Part shown: positions 43,668 to 53,900 of the stretch, piece by piece
Layout: each line of letters opens with the position of its first letter
How positions within the stretch are numbered: position 1 is the stretch's first letter
From: an uncultured Phycisphaerae bacterium
GTDB lineage: Bacteria > Planctomycetota > Phycisphaerae > UBA1845 > Fen-1342
Direction: 5' to 3'
Assembly: GCA_937928595.1 (NCBI GenBank)
Contig: CALGJV010000006.1
Coordinates: forward strand, 62,001 to 126,000
DNA length: 64,000 nucleotides
Made by a program: the position numbers and the translations under genes
Notes under the pieces: model-generated
What the model was told of the DNA's origin: nothing
Seen by the model: the letters and a program-made list of their open reading frames with translations, nothing else
The model's database searches: none

Positions 43668-44621
43668 CTACGTGCTCCGGCCGCGATCGGGCGCGGCGGC
43701 TGTGCTCTCCGCGGCGGCCGCGCGCCTCGCCGCATCCGTCGTCAGCAGCGCAGTCGTGATCTGCTCCGCCACCTGGTTCATGCCCTGCGGGCTGTACGGA
43801 ACCATCATGATCGTCGAACGGCTGTGCGCGCCGACCGCCGTGACGGTGTCGTAATGCTGCGTGAGGAGCACCATCTTGGTCGCTTCCTCCGGCGAAATGC
43901 CCGCCTCGGCACAGGCTGCCACCGACTCCTTGAGGCCGTTCGCGATCGCCAGCCGCTGGCGGGCGATGCCGACGCCCTGGAGCTCCTTGGCCCGGGCCTC
44001 GGCCTCGGCCTCGGCGATCACGCGAATCTTCCGGGCCTCGGCCTCGTTCTTGGCGGCCTCCTTCAGCCGCGCGCTGGCATTGACCTTGTTCATGGCCGCC
44101 TTGACCGTCGGGTCCGGCTGGATGTCGTTCACGAGGGATTGCAGGATGTAGTAGCCGAACTGCTGCATCGTGTCCTGCAAGCGCTCCTTCACCGCCAGCG
44201 CGATCCGGTCCTTCTCCGAGAACACGTGATCCACCGGCATGTCCGGCACCAGCGCCCGCACCGTGTCGAACACGTACGAGCTGATCTGCTGCTGCGGGTT
44301 CGTCAGCTTGTAGAACGCCAGCTTCACGGCGTTTTCCTGCTCGGGCACGTAGAACTGCACCGCGATCAGCAGGTCGACGAACACGTCGTCTTTCGTCTTC
44401 GACTCGACCTTGATCTCCAGCTCCCGCACCCGGTGCGTGATCGTTCCCGCCTTGCGGTCGATCAGCGGGATGATCAGGTTCAGCCCTGGATTGCAGATCT
44501 TGTGGAATCGCCCGAACCGCTCCACCACCACCCGCGACTGCTGCTGCACCGTGAACACGCCGTTCGCGATGATGATCAGCAGGATGAACCCGAACACGCC
44601 CAGAATAATCAGCGGAACCAT
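43668..44621 (-). CDS. SPFH/band-7 stomatin-like protein
   Basis: 317 residues. One N-terminal membrane helix (IILGVFGFILLIIIANGVF) is followed by a complete SPFH domain: VVVERFGRFHKICNPGLNLIIPLIDR, KVESKTKDDVFVDLLIAVQFYV, and a coiled-coil tail AAKNEAEARKIRVIAEAEAEARAKE with Ala/Glu repeats. Such proteins organise membrane microdomains and control membrane proteases. No nfeD-type partner gene adjoins it; the zinc-ribbon gene is 46 bases upstream. Confidence 0.9.
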   Translation of the reverse strand: MVPLIILGVFGFILLIIIANGVFTVQQQSRVVVERFGRFHKICNPGLNLIIPLIDRKAGTITHRVRELEIKVESKTKDDVFVDLLIAVQFYVPEQENAVKLAFYKLTNPQQQISSYVFDTVRALVPDMPVDHVFSEKDRIALAVKERLQDTMQQFGYYILQSLVNDIQPDPTVKAAMNKVNASARLKEAAKNEAEARKIRVIAEAEAEARAKELQGVGIARQRLAIANGLKESVAACAEAGISPEEATKMVLLTQHYDTVTAVGAHSRSTIMMVPYSPQGMNQVAEQITTALLTTDAARRAAAAESTAAAPDRGRST

Positions 44622-44667
44622 GGGGACACTCCTGTGCGGCCGGCCCGGGCTGCCCGCCCGCCCGCCG

Positions 44668-45126
44668 TTACTCTTCCGCGTCGCCGTACGCCGCGCTCAC
44701 AAGCGCCAGTGACAGCGCACGCACCGGTTCACCCACCTCCCACGACGCAATCCCCATGCGCGCGGTCGACCCGCGCGGCAGTTCCGCGATCTCCCGCTCG
44801 ACGGACAGCGCGACCGCCCCCGCCGCGTTCCGCCCCGTCACGCGCAGCGCAACCGCCGCGAGCGAGTAGCCCCCGTTGAATACCCGCAGCTCGAAACCCT
44901 CGGTGCCCAGCATGGGCGCCGCGCCGCCCGGCCCCGTCCAGGCGTAGTGCAGTCCGCGCGCACCTTCGACCGGCTGGAACCCGGCCGGCGGCGCGAGCGA
45001 GTACGGGTGCGGCGCGTGTCCGGGGGTCGCGTCCTGCCCCGCCACGGGGAGCGCCAGCCCGCAGCGGCGGCAGTACCGCGCCACTTCCGGGTTCCGGGAC
45101 CCGCAGCGTACACAGTCTGTCGGCAT
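44668..45126 (-). CDS. Zinc-ribbon protein, unknown function
   Basis: 152 residues, ATG at 45126. The N-terminus has two CxxC knuckles, CVRC (residues 5-8) and CRRC (19-22), a zinc-ribbon of the double-zinc-ribbon type. The rest is a beta-rich domain with NGGYSLAAVALRVTGRNA and REIAELPRGSTARMGIASWEVG, resembling FxLYD-like or Ig-like modules. Function unknown. The frame extends upstream without coding character. Confidence 0.6.
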   Translation of the reverse strand: MPTDCVRCGSRNPEVARYCRRCGLALPVAGQDATPGHAPHPYSLAPPAGFQPVEGARGLHYAWTGPGGAAPMLGTEGFELRVFNGGYSLAAVALRVTGRNAAGAVALSVEREIAELPRGSTARMGIASWEVGEPVRALSLALVSAAYGDAEE

Positions 45127-45280
45127 CGCCGCGCCGCTCCCGCCGGGCCGGTCCCGTCGTCCCGCGCGACCACACTTCCACCCGGCGCGCGCAGTGTAGC
45201 ATCGGCCCCGGCGCCCGACGACTACAGAACCCGCCCGTGTTTGGAATCGCCGCCGCCCCGCGTGCGCGCCGCAGCCGCCT

Positions 45281-45898
45281 TCACCGCGCCAGCAGCTCCG
45301 CCAGCTTCCGCCGGCTTTCCGCCTCGATCCGCTCGTGCAGGCTCTGCCCGTGGCTGTCCATCGTGACCACGCACGGCAGATCCGCCACACGGATCTCCCA
45401 GAACGCCTCCGGCACGCCGAAGTCGAGCTTGTGAACAGCCACGACCTCCCGGACGCTCTCCGCGATCAGCGTCGCCGCCCCGCCGATCGCGTGCAGGTAC
45501 ACCGCCCCGAGCTTGCGGCACGCTTCCAGCGTCCGCGGTCCCATGCCGCCCTTGCCGATGATCGCCCGCACGCCGAAATGCTCCATGACGGCCGCCTCGT
45601 ACGGCTCCTCGCGGATGCTGGTCGTCGGACCGGCCGCGACGAACTCGTACTTCCCGTCCGGCCGCTGGCGCACGACCGGCCCGCAGTGGTAGATGACACC
45701 GCCCGCGAGGCCCTTCCTGAGCGTCTCGTACACCGCCCGCTCGCTCGCGGGGCACGACCCGGCGATGAACGTCTCCTTCATGTACTTGTGCGCGGCGTCG
45801 CGCCCGGTGAAGACCAGGCCCGACAGCAGGACCGAGTCGCCGATGCGCAGCGCCCGGACACTCTTCTCGTCGATCGGAACCGTCAACCGAACCGCCAT
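45281..45898 (-). CDS. Class I fumarate hydratase, beta (C-terminal) subunit
   Basis: Beta half of the two-subunit, [4Fe-4S] hydro-lyase of the fumarase/tartrate dehydratase family, 205 residues. Signature blocks are LRIGDSVLLSGLVFTGRDAAHKYM, VIYHCGPVVRQ, and GKGGMGPRTLEACRKLGAVYLHAIGGAA. The start is ATG 45898. The alpha subunit is immediately upstream, 76 bases away. The alternative substrate L-tartrate cannot be excluded from sequence alone. Confidence 0.88.
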   Translation of the reverse strand: MAVRLTVPIDEKSVRALRIGDSVLLSGLVFTGRDAAHKYMKETFIAGSCPASERAVYETLRKGLAGGVIYHCGPVVRQRPDGKYEFVAAGPTTSIREEPYEAAVMEHFGVRAIIGKGGMGPRTLEACRKLGAVYLHAIGGAATLIAESVREVVAVHKLDFGVPEAFWEIRVADLPCVVTMDSHGQSLHERIEAESRRKLAELLAR

Positions 45899-45974
45899 CT
45901 CACGCACTCCCGCACCGGGCGCCGCGACGCCCGGATGGTCCGCCCGAATACGCGCCGCACCCGGCCGCGCGCCG

Positions 45975-46853
45975 TCAACGCGGGGCCAGCACGGCGACGC
46001 TGCCGTCCTTGATCGTCATCACCTTGCGCCGGTCGGCCCAGCACATGTACGCGATCGACACGAAGAACGACGCCGGCAGCCGATGCAGCTCGCCGATCTT
46101 CACGCCGAGCACGGTCGTGCGGCCGCCAAACCCCATGGGCCCGACGCCGAGCTCGTTGATCTCGCGGTGCAGCTGCTTTTCCAGCGCGTCCAGCGCGGCG
46201 TTCGGATTCGTGTCGCCCAGCGGGCGGAAGAGCTGCTCCTTAGCCTTGACCATGCTCGTGACGCGGTCGCCGCCCACGCCGACACCGAGAATCCCCGGGG
46301 CACAGCCGAACCCCTGCGCCCGGCACGCCGCGTCGAGCACGGCCTTGCGCACGCCCTGCAAGTCGCGGCTCGCCTCGAACTCGGCCGACGGAATGCTGTA
46401 CTGGCAGCCGCAGTTCTCCGACCCGCCGCCCTTGAGCATCAGGCCGATCTGCACATAGTCGTGGCCCCATTCCTCGCAGTGCACGGTCGGGAAATCGATG
46501 CCCGTGTTGTCCCCGGAGTTCTTGCCGGACAGCGCCGCCACGGCGTTCGGCCGCAGGTACGCCCGCTCGGTCGCGACACGCACCGCCGCACGGATCTGCT
46601 TCAGCAGCTCGCGCTGCGACCAGCCGACCGGGTACCACACGTGGAAGATCGGCGTGCCGGTGTCCTGGCAGATCGGCCGGCCGGCCTCCCGCGAGAGGCG
46701 GACGTTCTCGAGAATCGTCTCGAGCGCGCCGCGGGCGGCGGAGCCCTCGGCCTCGGCGCGGCACGCGGCCGCGAGCGCATGCTCCACGTCCGGCGACAGG
46801 TCGGTAGAGGCGGACTTGATCAACTCGACGACGTGCGGCGTGATGTCGTGCAT
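45975..46853 (-). CDS. Class I fumarate hydratase, alpha (N-terminal) subunit
   Basis: 292 residues; ATG at 46853. Iron-sulfur ligands lie in the blocks GRPICQDTGTPIFHVWYPVG, GGGSENCGCQYSIPS and GFGCAPGILGVGVGGD, and the substrate loop KNSGDNTGIDFPTVHCEEW is present. Together with the beta subunit it forms the oxygen-sensitive fumarase that interconverts fumarate and malate in the citric acid cycle. Both subunits are on the minus strand and the Lon-like gene diverges from them. Confidence 0.9.
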   Translation of the reverse strand: MHDITPHVVELIKSASTDLSPDVEHALAAACRAEAEGSAARGALETILENVRLSREAGRPICQDTGTPIFHVWYPVGWSQRELLKQIRAAVRVATERAYLRPNAVAALSGKNSGDNTGIDFPTVHCEEWGHDYVQIGLMLKGGGSENCGCQYSIPSAEFEASRDLQGVRKAVLDAACRAQGFGCAPGILGVGVGGDRVTSMVKAKEQLFRPLGDTNPNAALDALEKQLHREINELGVGPMGFGGRTTVLGVKIGELHRLPASFFVSIAYMCWADRRKVMTIKDGSVAVLAPR

Positions 46854-47028
46854 AACGGCCTCGGAGACAGGGCTTCGCGGCGTCGCCGGGCGGGACGGCC
46901 GCTTGCCGCTGGAGATTATCCGGCGACGCGTCGTGGACGGCAATGCACGGCGGCTCGGTTTACCTCCGCCCGCGGATGTGCGACACTGGCTTTCGGACGA
47001 CACGGCACGCCCCACCCAGGAGGCTCGC

Positions 47029-49437
47029 GTGGACGCACCTCGCACGGCCCCATCGACCGCACCGCCCGCTCCCCTGCCGCCCGCCGCGCTGCGCTGGCGC
47101 TGCGACCCGACCCGCTTCGCGTTCGAGACGACCACCGATGTCGAGCCGGCCCGGACGGTGGTCGGGCAGGACGCCGCGTTCGAGGCCCTGCGCTTCGGGC
47201 TCCAGACCAACGCCCCCGGCCAGAACGTCTACGTCCGCGGCCTGGTCGGCACCGGCCGGACCACGCTGGTGCGGCGCCTGCTCGAGGAAACACGGCTGAG
47301 CTGCGCGCTCATCAAGGACTGCTGCTACGTGCACAACTTCGGCGAGCCGGACCGTCCCCGACTGATCACGTTGCCGCCGGGCCGGGGGGCCGAGTTCCGC
47401 AAGCGGGTGGACCGGCTGATCGACTTCATCCGCGAGAACCTCAGCGGCGCTCTGGCCGCCCAGCCGCTCCAGGACCGCCGCGCCACGCTCGAGCAGGCGG
47501 CCGAGCAGGAGCTCCAGACGATCGTCCGGCCGTTCGAGGAGGCGCTCGAGGCGGCCGGCTTGGCCCTGGTCCGCATCCCGGCCGGCCCGGTCGTGCAGAC
47601 GAGCATCTATCCCGTGCACGACGGCAAGCCGGTGCCGCCGGACGAGTACGACGCGTTGCACGCGCAGGGCCGGATCGACGACGCCACCTACGCCGCCGTC
47701 CGCGCCCGGCACGCCGAGTTCGAGCAGCAGCTCGCCGGCATCGGCGAGCGCGTCGGCGGCATCCGCCGCACACTCGAGCGCGACGTGCAGAACCTGCTGG
47801 CCGGCGCCGCCCGCTGGATCCTGGGCGACTACATCCGCGGCATCACGGACGATTTCCCCGATGCCAGCGTCCGCGCGTTTCTGGGCGAGCTCGCCGACGA
47901 CGTCATCGAGCACCGCCTGTCGTCGCTGGACAAGACCGAGGAGTTCATCGATCTGTACCGCGTGAACGTCGTGCTGGATCAGAAGCCCGACGGCTGCCCG
48001 GTCGTGGTCGACCCCAACCCGACCGCCCGCAGCCTGCTCGGCACGATCGACTACGACGCCCGGCCCGGCGAGGACGGCCGGGCCGCGCACCTGGGCATCC
48101 GCGCCGGGTCCCTGCTGCGAGCCGACGGCGGCTATCTGATCCTCGAGGCCCGGGACGTGCTCACGGAGCCCGGCGCCTGGCGGGCCCTCGTTCGCACGCT
48201 GCGGTCCGGGCAGCTCGAGATCTCGTCGCCCGACCTGCTGTTCCCGTTCGCCGGCCCGTCGCTCCGACCGGAGGAGATCCCGCTCAACGTCAAGGTCGTG
48301 CTGCTCGGCGACGCCGACCTGTACTACGCGCTGGACGCCGCCGACCCCGACTTTCCGTACCTGTTCAAGGTGCTGGCCGACTTCGATGCCTACCTGCCCC
48401 GCACGCCGGCCGCGCTCGACAACTACGCCGCGATCCTGGCGCGCATCGTGCGCGAAGAGCAGCTCCCGCCGTTCGACCGCCACGCGGTCGCGGCCTGGTG
48501 TGAGCACGGCGCCCGCATCGCCGCCCGCCGCGACCGCCTGACCGCCCGCTTCGGCCGCCTGGCGGATGTCGCCCGCGAGGCTGCGTTCGTCGCGGTCCAG
48601 GCCGGTCGGCAGCGGGTCAGCGCCGAAGACGTGCGGGCGGCCGTACGGCGGACGAAGGAACGCGCCAGCCTGCCGTCGCGACGGTTCCGCGAGATGGTCG
48701 CCGACGGCACGCTGCGCATCGACACGCGCGGCGCGGTGGTCGGGCAGGTCAACGGGCTGGCGGTGCTTCAGGCCGGCCCGCTCACGTACGGCTTCCCCAG
48801 CCGCATCACCGCGACGATCGGGCCTGGCACCGCCGGCGTCATCAACATCGAGCGCGAGGCCGAACTCAGCGGCTCCATTCACACGAAGGCGTTCTTCATC
48901 CTCGGCGGCCTGCTGCGGCACCTGCTGCGCACCGACCACCCGCTCGCCTTCTCCGCCTCGGTCGCGTTCGAGCAGAGCTACGGCGAGATCGACGGCGACT
49001 CGGCTTCCGGCGCCGAGGCCTGCTGCCTGCTCAGCGCGCTGACCGACATCCCCCTGCGGCAAGACCTCGCCATGACCGGCGCCATCGACCAGCACGGACA
49101 CGTCCAGGCCGTCGGCGCGGTCAATGAGAAAATCGAGGGTTTCTTCGACGTCTGCCGCGACCTGGGCCTCACCGGTACGCAGGGCGTCATCATCCCGCAG
49201 GCCAACGCCGGCGACCTCATGCTGCGCGAAGACGTCGTCGCCGCCTGCGCCGCCGGGCAGTTCCACGTCTACGCAATGAGCTGGGTCCACGAAGCGCTGA
49301 CCTTGCTCACCGGCGTGCCCGCGGGCGAGCGCAACGCCCGTGGAGCCTACCCGGCCGGCTCGGTGCTGGCCCAGGCGGTCGAGAAAGCCCGCCTGTACTG
49401 GCTCAAAGCCGCCCGCGCCGCCGCCGACCCCGACTGA
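47029..49437 (+). CDS. Lon-like ATP-dependent protease (AAA_32/LonB type) with divergent Walker motifs
   Basis: 802 residues, GTG start at 47029 with perfect AGGAGG upstream. The N-terminal AAA-like domain includes the P-loop GLVGTGRTTLV, in which the usual Lys is Arg77, and the Walker B-like ADGGYLILEARDVL. The middle is a helical region with long EL/EQ repeats, and the C-terminal Lon protease domain has the catalytic dyad Ser658 (GDSASGAEA) and Lys701 (AVNEKIEGFF), as in Lon. It should be a soluble peptidase. The family is related to E. coli YcbZ. No Lon substrate-binding N-domain is recognised. Confidence 0.85.
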   Translation: MDAPRTAPSTAPPAPLPPAALRWRCDPTRFAFETTTDVEPARTVVGQDAAFEALRFGLQTNAPGQNVYVRGLVGTGRTTLVRRLLEETRLSCALIKDCCYVHNFGEPDRPRLITLPPGRGAEFRKRVDRLIDFIRENLSGALAAQPLQDRRATLEQAAEQELQTIVRPFEEALEAAGLALVRIPAGPVVQTSIYPVHDGKPVPPDEYDALHAQGRIDDATYAAVRARHAEFEQQLAGIGERVGGIRRTLERDVQNLLAGAARWILGDYIRGITDDFPDASVRAFLGELADDVIEHRLSSLDKTEEFIDLYRVNVVLDQKPDGCPVVVDPNPTARSLLGTIDYDARPGEDGRAAHLGIRAGSLLRADGGYLILEARDVLTEPGAWRALVRTLRSGQLEISSPDLLFPFAGPSLRPEEIPLNVKVVLLGDADLYYALDAADPDFPYLFKVLADFDAYLPRTPAALDNYAAILARIVREEQLPPFDRHAVAAWCEHGARIAARRDRLTARFGRLADVAREAAFVAVQAGRQRVSAEDVRAAVRRTKERASLPSRRFREMVADGTLRIDTRGAVVGQVNGLAVLQAGPLTYGFPSRITATIGPGTAGVINIEREAELSGSIHTKAFFILGGLLRHLLRTDHPLAFSASVAFEQSYGEIDGDSASGAEACCLLSALTDIPLRQDLAMTGAIDQHGHVQAVGAVNEKIEGFFDVCRDLGLTGTQGVIIPQANAGDLMLREDVVAACAAGQFHVYAMSWVHEALTLLTGVPAGERNARGAYPAGSVLAQAVEKARLYWLKAARAAADPD

Positions 49438-49445
49438 GCGGGCAC

Positions 49446-50732
49446 CTACGACACCGCCGCAGCGATCCAGCCGCCCCCGAGCACCACCCCATCCCCATCG
49501 TAAAACACCGCGGCCTGCCCCGGCGTGACGGCCGACTGCGGCGCGTCGAACCGCACGACCACCCGGCCGTCGTCCGCCCGCTGGAGTGCGGCGGCGGCGG
49601 GTACGTGCATGTGGCGGATTTTGACGTCGGCCCGCAGCGGCGCGCCCACGGCCGGCGGGTCCGTGTGCCAGTTTACGTCCTCCGCGACCAGCCCCAGGGC
49701 CGCCAGGGCCGTGCGCGGCCCGAGCGTTACCGTGTTCGTCAGCACATCCAGCCGCGTCACGTAGAGCGGCTCGCCCGCCGCTACGCCCAGCCCCCGCCGC
49801 TGGCCGATCGTGAACCCCGCGATGCCGTCGTGCCGCCCGAGCACGCGCCCGTCCGCGGCGCGGATTTCGCCCGGTCGCAGCGTGTCGGGCCGCCGGGCGC
49901 GGACCACGGCCGTGTAGTCGTCGTCGGGTACGAAGCAGATTTCCTGGCTGTCGGGCTTGGCGTGGACGCGCAGGCCCAGCTCGGCCGCGAGCCGCCGCAC
50001 GGCAGCCTTGTCCGCCAGGTCGCCGATCGGAAACAGGCAGCGGCCGAGGTCCGCGCGGCAGATGCCGAAAAGCACGTAGGACTGATCCTTGGCGGCGTAC
50101 GCGGCGCGGGCCAAGCGCGGCTGACCGGCGCGCGTGACGATGCGGGCGTAGTGGCCGGTCGCGACGTACGGGGCGTCGAGCGCGTCGGCGTAGCGGAGCA
50201 GCTTGCCGAACTTCAGGTGGATGTTGCACTGCACGCAGGGGTTGGGCGTGCGGGCGCGGGCGTATTCGTCGGCGAAGTACGCGATGATGCGGTCGAAGTC
50301 GGCCTCGAAGTTGAGCGCGTAGAACGGGATGCCCAGCCGCCCGGCTACGGCCCGGGCGTCGAGCGCGTCATCCGAGGAGCAGCAGCCGTGCTTGAGCCGC
50401 CGGGACGGGACGGGGGCGTCGGTCGGCGCTGGGCCCGGTCGTTCGTCGTCAGCGGCGAGGCGGGTGCCCGATGCCGCGTCGCGGGCGGCCGCGGCCGCGT
50501 CGGCCGTTGCACAACCGCCAGCCGTCGCGTCGTCGGCCGGTGCGGACGCCCGCACCGCGGCAGGGTCGGTGCCTCCGCCAGCGGGAACCGGGGGGGCCCC
50601 CGCGGCGGGGTGTGCGCCAACGCGCATGAACACCCCGATGCACTCGTAGCCCTGCTCCTTGAGCAGCGCGGCGGCGACGGACGAGTCCACCCCGCCGGAC
50701 ATAGCCACGATGACCTTGCCGTGCCGTGACAT
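49446..50732 (-). CDS. mnmA: tRNA-specific 2-thiouridylase
   Basis: Introduces 2-thiouridine at position 34 of tRNAs for Lys, Glu and Gln. 428 residues (normal about 360-370). The PP-loop VAMSGGVDSSVAA is at residues 9-21, the first catalytic Cys is in NPCVQCN, and the second in SQEICFVPD. An in-frame insert of roughly 70 Ala/Pro/Asp-rich residues sits at about residues 42-112, between the PP-loop strand and the block HGCCSSDDALDARAVAGRLG. The insert is very GC-rich like the rest and not a frameshift. ATG at 50732. Confidence 0.93.
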   Translation of the reverse strand: MSRHGKVIVAMSGGVDSSVAAALLKEQGYECIGVFMRVGAHPAAGAPPVPAGGGTDPAAVRASAPADDATAGGCATADAAAAARDAASGTRLAADDERPGPAPTDAPVPSRRLKHGCCSSDDALDARAVAGRLGIPFYALNFEADFDRIIAYFADEYARARTPNPCVQCNIHLKFGKLLRYADALDAPYVATGHYARIVTRAGQPRLARAAYAAKDQSYVLFGICRADLGRCLFPIGDLADKAAVRRLAAELGLRVHAKPDSQEICFVPDDDYTAVVRARRPDTLRPGEIRAADGRVLGRHDGIAGFTIGQRRGLGVAAGEPLYVTRLDVLTNTVTLGPRTALAALGLVAEDVNWHTDPPAVGAPLRADVKIRHMHVPAAAALQRADDGRVVVRFDAPQSAVTPGQAAVFYDGDGVVLGGGWIAAAVS

Positions 50733-50855
50733 GCCCGGATTGTAGAGCGCGCAACCCGGCGGACGAGACGCCGACGCTCCCCGGCGAGCGGTCGCGCCGC
50801 CCATCGTTCCTTTCCCGCTCCGCGGACCGCCGTCGCCGCGACCGGCCCCCCAACA

Positions 50856-50895
50856 CCGCGGGCCCCGCGCTTCGTGCGAAGCCCGGGGCCCGCGG
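50856..50895 (-). terminator. Terminator hairpin candidate after the C25 protease gene
   Basis: 19-bp stem with one mismatch, arms 50856-50874 and 50877-50895, two-base loop. It lies 49 bases after the minus-strand stop codon at 50945. No T-run. Confidence 0.55.
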
Positions 50896-50944
50896 GATGT
50901 CGGCACCGCGACGGCGGGGCCGCGGCGTCAGACGTTTCCGGTTC

Positions 50945-53900
50945 TCAACTGCCGATCAGCCCGACGAACGCGTCGATGTCGTCGAAGTCCACCGCGCCGT
51001 CGCCGTTGCAGTCCGCGTTGAGCCAGGCGCAGTCGGGAAACTGGGCCTCGTAGGCCGCCTGCCCGCTCAGGGCCACCACGAACGGGTCGATGTCGGCGAA
51101 CGTCACCGCGCCGTCGCAGTCCAGGTCGCCCGGGCGCAGCGTGATCGGCACGATGCCCCAGATCTCGATGTCATCGATGTTCCAGCCCGGGTATGTGATC
51201 GAGCTGTCGGTCGGGCCCATCGACCAGCGGACGTACACGGTCGGCCGGTTGTCGGCCACCGCCGCGATGTTGAACGTCTGGAGCGTCCACTGTGTGTCGG
51301 CGATCGCGGCGCCCGTGTGCGTCCAGAGCGGCGTCCACGACGTCCCGTTGTTCGAGATCTCGACGGTCGCGTGGTCGTAGCTGGCCGACTCGATGCCCAG
51401 CCACCGCCAGAACCGCAGTTGCGTGCTCGTGAGCTGCGAGCAGTCGATCGCCGTGGTCGTCAGGTACATGGCCGTCGTCATGTTGTTCGGGTAGTCGCCG
51501 GCCAGGTTGTACCCGTAGACCTTGGTGCCGGTATAACCGGATGTCGGGTCCAGGTTGTGCGTGCCGCCGCCGGTCGGCGTGCCCCACGCCCACTGACCCT
51601 GCCCCGCCCAGCCGGGGTTCGTGTCCAGGTTGAACACGTGCACCGGCTGCGGCCCGCCGATCGTGATCGTGATCGTGCCGATCGCCGAGTCACCGCCCTC
51701 CGGCGGCGTGCCGCCGTCGTTGGCCTTGTACTGGAACGCGTCGGTGCCCTGGTAGTACGCGGCCGGCGCGTAGCGGACGACGTTGCCGTTCGCGGCCAGC
51801 GTGTACGGCACCGCCGCGATCGGGCCCGCGTTCGGGTCCGACAGAGTGCCGTGGGCGGGCAGGCTCGTGACGATGTACGTCAGCGGACCGCCCGGCAGCC
51901 CGTCATCGCTGGCCGGCAGCACGATGTTCACCGGCGTGTTCACTGCCGTCTGCACGGCGCCGCCGCTGACGCTCGGCGGCCGGGGCCCGCAGCTGCCCAG
52001 TGCCGACAGGTCGCTGGGGAAGTAATCGGGGCTGACGCCCGTGCCGCGCGACAGACCGGCCAGGCCGTCCGTCGCCGCGATCGCCAGGTAGCTGATGGTG
52101 ATCTGACCGTCGTAGAACAGTTCGATCTGGAAGGTGTTCGAGTTGTTCGCGTTGTACTCGGTCACGTTGAGCCACGTGATCACGACGCGGTCGGCGAGCT
52201 CCTTCTTCGTGCACGTGCCGGGGCTCGTGATGTTCAGGTCGTCGAACAGCGCCGACACGCGCGGCTTGTTGAAGTGGTTCGCCAGCGACTCGGAGTACGC
52301 CGTGTCGTAGCTGCCGAACGTGATGTAGCCGTTCGTGCCGACGTAGAACGACGTATACGTCGTGCCATACAGCGCGACACTGTGTCCGCTCGCGAGCGTC
52401 ACCAGCGCGTAGCCGTCATCCGTCGTCGCGCTGCCCGACGAGCTGACGAACGACAGCGGCGTGCCGCCGGCGGGGTCCGTCGGGAGCTGCGTGATCGGCT
52501 CGGCGCAGCCGTGGTAGAAGTCCACGGAGCCGTCCGGCACGAACTTGAGGCTCAGGTAATCCAGGTCGTTGTCGTTGGTGAACAGCTGCGTGTAGAAGTC
52601 GGGGACGACGGGCGTCGCGAACGTGTAGCAGTTGCCGCCGTTGTTGTCGAGCGTCGCGTTACCGGCCTGGTCGATGGCCTCGACCGTGAAGTAGTACGTC
52701 GTGTTGGTCTGGAGACCGCTCAGGTCCACGACCGGCGTCAGGCTGAAGCCGCCGGACGCGGTGCCGGTCAGCGCATCGCAGCTCGTGCCGTAGCGAATCA
52801 CGCCGCGCGCCAGCTCACTGGCCGCGAACGTGATCTGCGCGGTCCGCGGCTGCACGTCCGTCACCTGCACACTGCTGATGGCCGGGCCGGTGCAGTCGAT
52901 GTCCGCCGACGTGTGGACCTCGGCGGGGCTGCCGCCGCCGTGGTCGGCGTCCTGGTAGATGACGGTCAGCTTGTCGCCCTCGGCGACCGGCAGCGCGCCG
53001 GCGGCGCCGCTGGCGCTGACCGTCACGGTACCCTGGAACAGGGCCGAGTTCGGGTTCGTTTCCGTCAGCGTCAGGAACCGCCCGACCGGGTCCGTGTTCG
53101 ACGACACGTGCACCTGAAGCGTGTCGACCCCGTTCGGATTCAGGTTCGGACCGCAGTCCAGCACGCGGATCGTGGCCGTGGCCTCGCACGCGTACTTCGG
53201 GTTGTCGAGCTGGATCTGGCCGGCCTCCGAGCAGTTCCCCGGGAAGCTGAGCGCGGGGTCGCCCATGATGTTGTACATCTCGAAGTAGCGCCGCGTGTTG
53301 GTGACGTTGCCGAAGTGCGCCAGATAGCGCATCTTCGTCTCGTTCAGCACCGGCCCGACCTCCGCCACGACGGCGTCGTTGTCGTCGTAGATCGCGTCGA
53401 ACAGCTTCTTCTGGAAGATGTCATCCTCGGTCCAATAGCTGTTGACCGACGAGCCGACCGCGACCGCCGCGCCCTTGTTCGCGACGCGCACCCAGGTCTC
53501 CATGAAGCACTCGTCGATGGAGTAGTGCCCGGTCACGCACGCGAAGCTCCAGACCACCGGATACAGGTTGACGTTCGTCAGCCCGTTCACGTCGCTCTGG
53601 GAGAACGGGGGACCGTCGGCCCACGACGTGTCGCTCCCGTGCCCGCTGTACACCGCCCAGAACCGGCCGCCGTTGAAGTTGTCGCGGACCTGCTGGGTCG
53701 TGGCGCCGTACGTGTGGCAGTAGAGCTTCACGTAAGCGATTTCGTTCGGGATCATGTAGTTCTGAATGCACCAATTGTGCGTGCCCTCGCTGACCGTGTA
53801 ATTGTCCTCCGAGGCCATCCACATCGAGCGCTTGACGTAGTTCGGATCCGCCCAGACGCCACCCTCGTAGTACAGCGTCTTGTCGATCATCGCCTGGAGC

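Noticed and set aside
46960-50229. A 1089-codon minus-strand reading frame
   Set aside because: Antisense to the Lon-like gene, which has a strong ribosome site and intact catalytic dyad. Composition is that of a shadow frame.
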